A stretch of 5,758 nt of DNA from Rhodospirillales bacterium (GTDB taxonomy: Bacteria > Pseudomonadota > Alphaproteobacteria > Rhodospirillales > Magnetospirillaceae): positions 1-5,758 of the forward strand of contig JASHSH010000338.1 of NCBI GenBank assembly GCA_030040955.1, given 5' to 3'. This document shows, one piece after another, positions 1 through 4,707 of the stretch. A program made the translations under genes and the position numbers. Positions within the stretch are counted from its first letter, which is position 1; every line of letters begins with the position of its first letter. The notes below the pieces were generated by a model. The model saw nothing but the letters and a program-made list of their open reading frames with translations. It was not told where the DNA came from and made no database searches.

Positions 1-659
1 GGCGCGGTCATCTCGCGGCCCAGCCGCTCGGCCGCGGCGGCGAGCAGGCGCAGCGGCCGGGCGGAATAGCGCACGGCCAGCGCCGAGATCGCCAGCACCA
101 CCAGGATGCCGACGACCAGCGGGGCGTAGAAATGCGGCCGCCACAAGGTCTCCGGCGGGCCGATCGGGGCGATGAAGTTGAGCCAGCTGCCGTCGCCGAG
201 CTGGACCGCGGCGCGGGCGATGGAACGCGGCGAATGGGTGAGGATGCCGTACAGCACCCCCGAGCCTTGGCGCGGCTCGCCGGCATGCTCGGCATCCTCC
301 GGCGCCGTCAGCGCGACATGGATCTCGTGATCGGCGAGACGGCGCTGGAGCACCGCGGCGATCTCGGCGGCCTCGGTGGAATCGTCGCTCGCGGTCACCA
401 GCGGCTTGGCGCCCCAGCCCAGGCGTAGCGCCGGCGCGTCGAGGTCGCGCATGGCGCGCTCGCGCTCCGCCGCCGGGGTCTTGTCGATCACGTCGACCGC
501 GCCGGCCATGCGCTCGCCCAGCCGGCCGCCCGACAGCCGGCTCGCCAGCTCGACGCGGTTGGCGGAGAACAGCGCGAGCGCCGCGATCTGGGAGGCGAGC
601 AGGCCGGCGACCAGGATCAGGACGGTGCGTCCGACCAGGGTATCGGGCAGCAGCCTCAC
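1..659 (-). CDS. Sensor histidine kinase, N-terminal part (partial, runs off left edge)
   Basis: This is the membrane input half of a sensor kinase; 219 codons are visible and the catalytic part lies outside the window. It starts with GTG (complement of 657-659), overlapping the TGA of the response regulator gene in a GTGA arrangement. A GAGG ribosome site sits about 7 bases upstream, inside the regulator gene. Residues 11-32 (beginning RTVLILVAGLLAS) form a first membrane helix. Residues about 33-176 are a predicted periplasmic sensor segment containing a VQLGDGSWLNF motif. Residues about 178-197 (YAPLVVGILVVLAISALAVR) form a second helix. A HAMP linker begins at about residue 199 (SARPLRLLAAAAERLG), as in EnvZ/RstB-type kinases. 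The phospho-accepting His and ATP-binding domain are not visible, so the kinase call rests on topology, the HAMP start and linkage to an OmpR-type regulator. The signal sensed cannot be read from the sequence. Confidence 0.9.
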   Translation of the reverse strand, partial: MRLLPDTLVGRTVLILVAGLLASQIAALALFSANRVELASRLSGGRLGERMAGAVDVIDKTPAAERERAMRDLDAPALRLGWGAKPLVTASDDSTEAAEIAAVLQRRLADHEIHVALTAPEDAEHAGEPRQGSGVLYGILTHSPRSIARAAVQLGDGSWLNFIAPIGPPETLWRPHFYAPLVVGILVVLAISALAVRYSARPLRLLAAAAERLGREMTA

Positions 660-1375
660 GAGGCGACCTCGGCGGCCAGGATGTAGCCGCCGCCGCGCAC
701 CGTCTTGATCAGCCGCGGATCCTTGGGATCGGCCTCGATCTTGCGCCGCAGCCGCATCACTTGGATGTCGATGCTGCGGTCGAACGGCGCGGCGGCGCGG
801 CCGCGCGCGAGGTCGAGCAGCTGATCCCGGCTGAGCACGCGGCGCGGATGGGTGAGGAAGGCGTAGAGCAGGTCGTATTCCCCGGTGGAGAGCGAGACCT
901 CGGTCCCGTCGGGCGCGAGCAGGCGGCGCCCGGCCACCTCCAGCGTCCAGCCCTCGAAGCGCAGCCGCTCGCCGGCCGGCGAGGCCTGCGCCGGCAGGGC
1001 GTGGGCGCGGCGCAGCACCGCCTTGATGCGGGCGAGCAGCTCGCGCGGATTGAACGGCTTGGCCAGATAGTCGTCGGCGCCCATCTCGAGTCCGACGATG
1101 CGGTCGGTCTCCTCGCCCATGGCGGTGAGCATGATCACCGGCAGCGCCGACTCGCCGCGCAGCCGGCGGCACAGCGCGAGCCCGTCCTCGCCCGGCAGCA
1201 TGACGTCGAGCACGACCAGATCGATGCCGCGCTCGGCGAGCGCGCGCGCCATCTCGGTGCCGTCGCGCGCCGCGGTCACCCGCATCCCGTGCTTGGTGAG
1301 GAAACGGCTGAGCAGGTCGCGGATTTCGCGGTCGTCGTCGACGATCAGCACATGCGGCTGGGTGGGTTCGCTCAT
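656..1375 (-). CDS. OmpR-family two-component response regulator
   Basis: A 239-residue transcription factor, the usual length for this family, phosphorylated by the kinase encoded just downstream. The receiver domain spans residues about 7-122. It has the acidic pair D13/D14 (VLIVDDD), the phospho-acceptor D57 in VVLDVMLPGEDG, the switch T84 in IMLTA and K106 in YLAKPF. The winged-helix DNA-binding domain covers about 136-235, with the recognition helix in FDRSIDIQVMRLRRKIE and the wing in IKTVRGGGYIL. These signatures match the OmpR subgroup, especially the alphaproteobacterial form with DRSID...RLRRKIE. The ATG at 1373-1375 gives the normal N-terminus but has no Shine-Dalgarno sequence in front of it; a -10-like TATACT lies 8 bases upstream, so a leaderless or near-leaderless message is possible. 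A symmetric TGTTAC/GTAACA site upstream may mediate autoregulation (inference). The target genes are unknown. Confidence 0.95.
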   Translation of the reverse strand: MSEPTQPHVLIVDDDREIRDLLSRFLTKHGMRVTAARDGTEMARALAERGIDLVVLDVMLPGEDGLALCRRLRGESALPVIMLTAMGEETDRIVGLEMGADDYLAKPFNPRELLARIKAVLRRAHALPAQASPAGERLRFEGWTLEVAGRRLLAPDGTEVSLSTGEYDLLYAFLTHPRRVLSRDQLLDLARGRAAAPFDRSIDIQVMRLRRKIEADPKDPRLIKTVRGGGYILAAEVAS

Positions 1376-1383
1376 GGCGGCGC

Positions 1384-1389
1384 AGTATA
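1384..1389 (-). promoter_or_regulatory. Candidate -10 box (TATACT) of the two-component operon
   Basis: On the minus strand TATACT differs by one base from the TATAAT consensus and stands out in this GC-rich DNA. It ends 8 bases before the regulator ATG, so transcription from it would start at or next to the A of the start codon. No good -35 hexamer is seen 16-18 bases upstream (CTGCCC at 17 bases), which fits an activator-dependent promoter or a chance match. Confidence 0.35.
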
Positions 1390-1395
1390 CAAATC

Positions 1396-1410
1396 GCCCT
1401 ACGGGAGGGC
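1396..1410. repeat. Short inverted repeat GCCCT-N5-AGGGC in the regulator upstream region
   Basis: A perfect 5-base stem with a 5-base loop (ACGGG on the plus strand) lies just upstream of the TATACT box, where a -35 element would be expected. It could be part of an operator, but is short enough to be chance in GC-rich DNA. Confidence 0.3.
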
Positions 1411-1426
1411 AGGTTTTTAGCGTATC

Positions 1427-1445
1427 GAAACGTTTCCCCGGGAAA
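1427..1445. promoter_or_regulatory. Overlapping palindromes upstream of the regulator gene
   Basis: GAAACGTTTC at 1427-1436 is a perfect 10-base palindrome. TTTCCC-C-GGGAAA at 1433-1445 is a perfect 6+6 inverted repeat that shares its left edge with the first. They lie 52-70 bases upstream of the regulator start, between it and the TGTTAC dyad. They could be transcription-factor sites or a foldable promoter element; no family can be assigned from the sequence. Confidence 0.4.
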
Positions 1446-1448
1446 GCC

Positions 1449-1465
1449 TGTTACCGAATGTAACA
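1449..1465. promoter_or_regulatory. Dyad TGTTAC-N5-GTAACA, possible response-regulator binding site
   Basis: A perfect 6+6 inverted repeat with spacer CGAAT lies 74-90 bases upstream of the regulator ATG. Read on the minus strand it includes TACATTCGGTAACA, which resembles the RstA box known from enterobacteria (TACATNTNGTTACA) with two mismatches. A third TGTTAC lies at 1492-1497, 43 bases from the first, about four helical turns. OmpR-family regulators commonly bind tandem half-sites and often control their own gene, so autoregulation is a reasonable inference but is not shown. Confidence 0.45.
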
Positions 1466-1572
1466 AATTGCCGCTTGCCCCGACACGCCGCTGTTACGGG
1501 GGTTTGATTGAATCTCCCGTGACGGCGTGGAACCGCCCAGCGCGGCCCGCCCGACCGACAACCGGTGTCTCT

Positions 1573-1588
1573 CGATCCTTCGGGATCG
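1573..1588 (+). repeat. Perfect 6-bp hairpin with UUCG tetraloop
   Basis: CGATCC-TTCG-GGATCG on the plus strand forms a 6-base stem closed by C-G around a UUCG loop, the extra-stable RNA tetraloop configuration. No upstream plus-strand gene is visible that would be transcribed into it, and it has no U-tract, so its role is unclear. It may belong to a folded RNA or to a dispersed palindromic element together with the repeats to its right. Confidence 0.5.
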
Positions 1589-1599
1589 GAGCCCGGGGC

Positions 1600-1645
1600 G
1601 CCCCCCTCCCGGACTTCCCCCGTACCCCCCGTAAGGGAGGGGGGC
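1600..1645. repeat. 11-bp inverted repeat, alternative to the adjacent hairpin
   Basis: The 11 bases at 1600-1610 (GCCCCCCTCCC) are the exact reverse complement of 1635-1645 (GGGAGGGGGGC), with a 24-base loop that carries the direct repeat CCCCCGTA at 1617-1624 and 1626-1633. Its right arm overlaps the left arm of the hairpin at 1640-1667, so in RNA the two stems cannot form together. Confidence 0.5.
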
Positions 1646-1667
1646 CTGCCCCGAAAGGCAGGCCCCC
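1640..1667 (-). terminator. Strong GC hairpin downstream of the secreted-protein gene; possible terminator without U-tract
   Basis: GGGGGCCTGCC (1640-1650) pairs perfectly with GGCAGGCCCCC (1657-1667) around a 6-base loop. On the minus strand the loop reads TTTCGG, allowing one further U-G pair around a UUCG tetraloop. It lies about 75 bases beyond the stop codon of the minus-strand gene at 1742-2194 and before the two-component promoter, where a terminator would be expected. The usual run of T is absent on both strands, so termination is an inference; a dispersed palindromic repeat is the main alternative. Confidence 0.45.
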
Positions 1668-1741
1668 TAATGCGGATCAGGAATTATGCGTCTCGCGACG
1701 GGCGCAGGCCGACCTAGAACTTGCCACAGCTTCGAAAGCGA

Positions 1742-2194
1742 TCACCTGTGCACCCACGCGGGCGGCGTAGGCAGCAGATTCCAGATCGCTTCATCGCCTA
1801 CGCAGCTTCCCAAGGTCACCAAAGGACGGGCCTGCGCTGAGTGAACTGCGCACTGTTGGCCGGCTCTCAGCTTGATCCTTGGCAACACCAACGTTTCCTG
1901 TATCCAGACCGTCGTTGGAAAGTTGCAATCGCTCATGGCGATGAATACGTCGCCATGATCAGCGCAAAGGCTGCCAAATCGCAGTTTCACTTGGTGGTTC
2001 TGCAGATTGTCGATGCGCCAAATTGCGCTGCCGTCGTCGACGCAATCTCCGATGCTCACAGACCTTCCCCTGTTTGCCATGATAGATGAATGCACGGCGC
2101 AACTTTGGTCGTATTTGAGAATCTCTCCGAGGCTTGGAGTGGACATCAGCGCGAGGCCCAGGCTCAACGTGACAGCTTTTCGGATGATCATCAT
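1742..2194 (-). CDS. Small secreted protein with ricin-B-like beta-trefoil repeats
   Basis: A 150-residue predicted exported protein. Residues 1-23 (MMIIRKAVTLSLGLALMSTP and SLG) look like a Sec signal peptide with cleavage near residue 23. The mature part, about 127 residues, holds three similar repeats. Repeat 1 has C32, C51 and W59 (QSCAVHS...IGDC...AIW). Repeat 2 has C77, C90 and W97 (SLCADHG...MSDC...TVW). Repeat 3 has C115, C131 and W138 (QQCAVHS...LGSC...AIW). Cys pairs followed by a Trp in roughly 40-residue periods are the pattern of ricin-B/QxW lectin folds, and one trefoil needs exactly three. The Gln of QxW is missing in all three, so sugar binding is uncertain. The start is the first of two ATGs, preceded by AAAGGGGG about 8 bases upstream. 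The open frame continues further upstream, but that part lacks a signal peptide at its front and is antisense to the next gene. GC is about 56% by hand count over 1741-2160, suggesting acquisition. Ligand unknown. Confidence 0.7.
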   Translation of the reverse strand: MMIIRKAVTLSLGLALMSTPSLGEILKYDQSCAVHSSIMANRGRSVSIGDCVDDGSAIWRIDNLQNHQVKLRFGSLCADHGDVFIAMSDCNFPTTVWIQETLVLPRIKLRAGQQCAVHSAQARPLVTLGSCVGDEAIWNLLPTPPAWVHR

Positions 2195-2435
2195 GGTGCC
2201 GCCCCCTTTCCGGGATTGCCCTAACGACCGCGTCGGCCTTCGCCGGGCGAGGCTGCGGTCGGTACCTAGATACCTATCAGAGGTTGTATCCAATGTGAAT
2301 GTCGATGGCATCGCGATGAATCGAGTGGGTTCGGCAGGAAAGCAATTGGGCGGCTGGTCGGCGCAAGCGCCACCCTCGCTCTCCGCACCGTTCCTTGCCA
2401 CAATCCGCCCGCGCGTGCACGTCGGGGAGGGGCCG
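2195..2435. other. Divergent intergenic region between secreted-protein and UPF0303 genes
   Basis: This 241-base gap should carry promoters facing both ways. The part near the secreted-protein gene is AT-richer around 2265-2300 and includes minus-strand TTGGAT and TATCTA hexamers, but their spacing (15 bases) is poor. A dyad lies at 2302-2324. No convincing promoter for the plus-strand gene could be picked out. Confidence 0.4.
2302..2324. repeat. Near-perfect dyad centred on CATCGCGATG
   Basis: CATCGCGATG (2309-2318) is a perfect 10-base palindrome. It is flanked by TCGAT (2302-2306) on the left and ATCGA (2320-2324) on the right, giving a 23-base dyad with a one-base asymmetry. It lies in the divergent intergenic region 108-130 bases upstream of the secreted-protein ATG and 112-134 bases upstream of the UPF0303 ATG. 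It could be an operator, but no regulator is indicated. Confidence 0.35.
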
Positions 2436-2903
2436 ATGAGTGACGAGGATCTGCTCGCATCGCTGCTCGACGAGGAGCGGCGGCTGCAATTCGCCGGCTT
2501 CGACAACGACTCGGCCATCGCGCTCGGCACGGCGATCCTGGAACGCGCGCGCGCCCAGCGCCTCGCCATCGCCATCGACGTCACCCGCGTGCGCCAGCTT
2601 CTGTTCCACGCCGCGCTGCCCGGCACCAGCGCCGACAATGACGACTGGATCCGGCGCAAGACCAACACCGTCTACCGCTTCGGCCACAGCTCCTTCTACA
2701 TCGGCATAAGCTGCAAGCTCGCCGGCATCGGCTTCGCCGAACGCTATTCCGTCGATCCGCGCGACTTCGCCGCGCATGGCGGCGCCTTCCCGGTGCTGGT
2801 GAAGGGCGTCGGGCTGGTCGGCACGGTGGCGGTCTCCGGCCTGCCGCAGGCCGACGATCACCGACTCGTGGTCGAGGAAATCACGAAATTCCTGCGTGTT
2901 TAG
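2436..2903 (+). CDS. UPF0303 family protein (GlcG/HbpS-like, heme-degrading-domain type)
   Basis: A 155-residue predicted cytoplasmic protein with no signal peptide or membrane segment. The central signature, residues about 55-86, runs from LLFHAALPGTSADNDDWIRR into KTNTVYRFGHSS. This is characteristic of the UPF0303 family, as is its length of about 155-160 residues. The C-terminal half (AHGGAFPVLVKGVGLVGTVA followed by VSGLPQADDHRLVVE, about 113-147) is the glycine-rich signature shared with the GlcG/HbpS fold, some members of which bind heme or cobalamin. The biochemical role of UPF0303 proteins is not established to my knowledge, and heme binding here is only a family-level guess. The ATG at 2436 is chosen because GGGGAGGGG (2424-2432) is a strong ribosome site just before it. 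The open frame continues upstream without this signal, and an in-frame GTG at 2415 is less likely. It stands alone on the plus strand, 84 bases before the transporter operon. Confidence 0.88.
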   Translation: MSDEDLLASLLDEERRLQFAGFDNDSAIALGTAILERARAQRLAIAIDVTRVRQLLFHAALPGTSADNDDWIRRKTNTVYRFGHSSFYIGISCKLAGIGFAERYSVDPRDFAAHGGAFPVLVKGVGLVGTVAVSGLPQADDHRLVVEEITKFLRV

Positions 2904-2911
2904 GCCCGGCC

Positions 2912-2925
2912 GAAACGCGCGTTTC
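2912..2925. promoter_or_regulatory. 14-base palindrome GAAACGCGCGTTTC upstream of the transporter operon
   Basis: This perfect palindrome begins 9 bases after the UPF0303 stop codon and is 63-76 bases before the binding-protein ATG. As RNA it could be a short hairpin (GAAAC-GCGC-GTTTC) followed by CCCC rather than T, so it is a poor terminator. A DNA operator for the transporter operon is the other reading. Its half-sites resemble those at 1427-1436. Confidence 0.4.
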
Positions 2926-2936
2926 CCCGTTCCCGA

Positions 2937-2959
2937 AGCCGCGCGGCTGTTGCTAACAT
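2937..2959 (+). promoter_or_regulatory. Candidate promoter of the peptide ABC operon with an internal 12-base palindrome
   Basis: TAACAT at 2954-2959 is the best -10-like hexamer in the 84-base gap before the binding-protein gene. The -35 region (around 2930-2936, TTCCCGA) is weak. AGCCGCGCGGCT at 2937-2948 is a perfect 12-base palindrome lying between the two, where a repressor could block polymerase. The assignment is tentative. Confidence 0.3.
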
Positions 2960-2987
2960 CACTGCGGGCAGTGTGAGGGAGTGGTAG

Positions 2988-4661
2988 ATGAGCCGCTGGA
3001 AGCGCCTTGGATTTGGGATCGCGGCCTTGGCCGCGCTGGCCTCCGCGGCGGCCGCGCCGGCCCGCGCCGCGCACGAGCAGCTCACCATCGGCATCTCGCA
3101 GTTCCCGTCGAACTTCAACCCGCTGATCAACAGCATGGTCGCCAAGGCCTATGTGCTGGGCTTGGTGCTGCGGCCCTTCACCACCTACGACCCGAGCTGG
3201 AAGCTCGTCTGCATGCTGTGCACCGAGTTGCCCACGGTGGAGAACGGCAAGGCGGTCGCCGAGACCACTTCCGACGGCAAGAAGGGCGTCGCCATCACCT
3301 ACACCATCCGCCCCGAGGCCAAATGGGGCGACGGCACCCCCATCTCCACCGACGACGTGCTGTTCACCTGGCAGGTGGGCAAGGACCCGCAAAGCGGCGT
3401 CAACAACGGCAAGGCGTTCCGCGACATCACCGCGATCGACGTGAAGGACGCCCATACCTTCACCATGCACGTCAACAAGTTCACCTTCGACTACAACGCG
3501 ATCAACGATTTCGAGCTGGTGCCCGCGCATCTCGACAAAGCGGCCTTCGCCGATCCCGCCTCCTACAAGAATCGCAGCCTCTACGAGACCGACACCACCA
3601 ATCCCGGCCTGTGGAACGGCCCCTACCGCATCACCCAGGTCGAGCGCGGCCAGTTCATCGTATTCGAGCCGAACCCGATGTGGTGGGGCCAGAAGCCCTT
3701 CTTCCGGCGCATCGTGGTCAAGGCGATCGAGGCCACGCCCGCGCTCGAGGCGAATCTGCTTTCGGGCGGGGTCGACATGATCCCGGGCGAGATCGGCATG
3801 ACGCTCGACGCCGGGCTCGCCTTCGAATCCCGTCACGCGCCGGGCTTCACCGTGACCTACAAGCCGGGCCTGAGCTTCGAGCAGATTTCGCCCAATTTCG
3901 ACAATCCGATCCTTGCGGACAAACGCGTGCGCCAGGCGCTGCTTTACGGCATCGACCGCGCCGGCACCGCGCAGCAGATTTTCCAGGGCAAGCAGCAGCC
4001 GGCCGACACGATGGTCAACCCGCTCGACTGGTGCTACGACCCCAACGTCCGGAAATACCCCTACGATCCGGCCAAGGCCGCCCAGCTGCTCGACGATGCC
4101 GGCTGGAAGAAGGGCGCCGACGGCCAGCGCCACAATGCCGACGGCAAGCCGCTCAATCTCGAGCTGATGACCACCGCCGGCAACCGCAACCGCGAGGTCA
4201 CCGAGATCGTGGTGCAGCAGGCCTGGCAGCGGCTCGGCGCCAACGTCACCTTGCGCAACCAGCCGGCGCGCACCTTCTTCGGCGAGACCGTGCTCAAGCA
4301 CGCCTATCCCGACTTCGCCCTGTTCGCCTGGTTCAGCGCGCCGGAAAACGTGCCGCGCGAAATCCTCAATTCCGAGATGATCCCCACCCAGGCCAACAAT
4401 TTCGGCGGCGAGAATTCCAACGGCTACAAGAATCCCGAGATGGACAAGCTGCTCGACGCGATCGAGGTCGAGCTGGACCGGACCAAGCGGGCCGAGCTTT
4501 GGAACAAGTTCCAGGCGATGTTCGCCGAGGATTTGCCGATGCTGCCGCTCTGGTTCCGCTCCGATCCCTTCATCCTGCCCGACTGGCTGAAGGGCGTGGT
4601 GCCGACCGGGCACCAGTATCCGAGCACGCTGTGGATCGAGACCTGGCGGGCGGAGGGGTAG
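2988..4661 (+). CDS. Peptide/nickel-type ABC transporter substrate-binding protein (SBP_bac_5 family)
   Basis: A 557-residue periplasmic binding protein that captures substrate for the permeases encoded after it. Residues 1-27 form a Sec signal peptide (basic MSRWKR, an Ala/Leu core, then ARA as cleavage site). The hallmarks of the family 5 (cluster C) binding proteins are present in order. YTIRPEAKWGDGTPISTDDV (105-124) is the classic N-terminal signature. NGPYRITQVERGQFIVFEPN (210-229) precedes MWWG. Then come DKRVRQALLYGIDR (311-324) and, near the end, a LWNKFQAMFAEDLPMLPLW region (504-522). The length is typical of this group. The start has a clean ribosome site, GAGGGAG at 2975-2981, 6 bases before the ATG. 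No lipoprotein Cys is seen. A CMLC motif (C75, C78) is notable. Substrate cannot be named: dipeptides, oligopeptides, opines, glutathione and nickel are all carried by this family. Confidence 0.95.
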   Translation: MSRWKRLGFGIAALAALASAAAAPARAAHEQLTIGISQFPSNFNPLINSMVAKAYVLGLVLRPFTTYDPSWKLVCMLCTELPTVENGKAVAETTSDGKKGVAITYTIRPEAKWGDGTPISTDDVLFTWQVGKDPQSGVNNGKAFRDITAIDVKDAHTFTMHVNKFTFDYNAINDFELVPAHLDKAAFADPASYKNRSLYETDTTNPGLWNGPYRITQVERGQFIVFEPNPMWWGQKPFFRRIVVKAIEATPALEANLLSGGVDMIPGEIGMTLDAGLAFESRHAPGFTVTYKPGLSFEQISPNFDNPILADKRVRQALLYGIDRAGTAQQIFQGKQQPADTMVNPLDWCYDPNVRKYPYDPAKAAQLLDDAGWKKGADGQRHNADGKPLNLELMTTAGNRNREVTEIVVQQAWQRLGANVTLRNQPARTFFGETVLKHAYPDFALFAWFSAPENVPREILNSEMIPTQANNFGGENSNGYKNPEMDKLLDAIEVELDRTKRAELWNKFQAMFAEDLPMLPLWFRSDPFILPDWLKGVVPTGHQYPSTLWIETWRAEG

Positions 4662-4669
4662 GGGGAAGC

Positions 4670-4683
4670 GCCGGCGCGCCGGC
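4670..4683 (+). repeat. Intercistronic 14-base palindrome between binding protein and permease genes
   Basis: GCCGGCGCGCCGGC is a perfect palindrome beginning 9 bases after the binding-protein stop codon, inside the 46-base gap before the permease gene. As RNA it could form a very GC-rich hairpin. In binding-protein operons such a hairpin commonly protects the upstream message or reduces downstream transcription, keeping binding protein in excess over permease; that role here is inferred. Confidence 0.45.
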
Positions 4684-4707
4684 TCCGGCTCGCGCGGGGC
4701 GTCGCGC

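Larger units (their letters stand above)
1376..1741. other. Gene-free stretch: regulator promoter region plus structured GC-rich hairpins
   Basis: No convincing gene is seen in these 366 bases on either strand; the one plus-strand open frame here (1468-1770) has low-complexity Arg/Pro/Ala-rich content and no start signal. The part next to the regulator gene (about 1376-1500) holds dyads and a -10-like box consistent with its promoter. The middle (about 1571-1667) is packed with inverted repeats and C- or G-runs. The part next to the secreted-protein gene (about 1670-1741) has lower GC and no structure that I can identify. Confidence 0.7.

Noticed and set aside
761..1420. A 219-codon plus-strand frame antisense to the response regulator
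   Set aside because: The regulator frame has every expected receiver and winged-helix residue; the opposite frame has none of a known family.
1617..1633. Tandem CCCCCGTA direct repeat considered as a repeat array or CRISPR-like element
   Set aside because: There are only two 8-base copies separated by one base, with no spacers, in C-rich DNA; it is better treated as part of the hairpin cluster.
1468..1770. A 100-codon plus-strand frame in the gene-free stretch
   Set aside because: It has no ribosome site and a Pro/Arg/Ala-rich product, and it runs straight through the hairpins and into the antisense of the secreted-protein gene.
2265..2278. GGTACCTAGATACC considered as an operator palindrome
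   Set aside because: The symmetry is broken at one pair of central positions and nothing else supports it, so it is not separated from background.
2007..2435. Upstream extension of the UPF0303 reading frame
   Set aside because: It is antisense to the secreted-protein gene. The strong ribosome site at 2424-2432 and the family's normal length support the ATG at 2436.
2195..2668. Upstream extension of the secreted-protein reading frame to 2668
   Set aside because: The extension is antisense to the UPF0303 gene and removes the signal peptide from the N-terminus. The ATG at 2194 has a ribosome site and gives a proper export signal.
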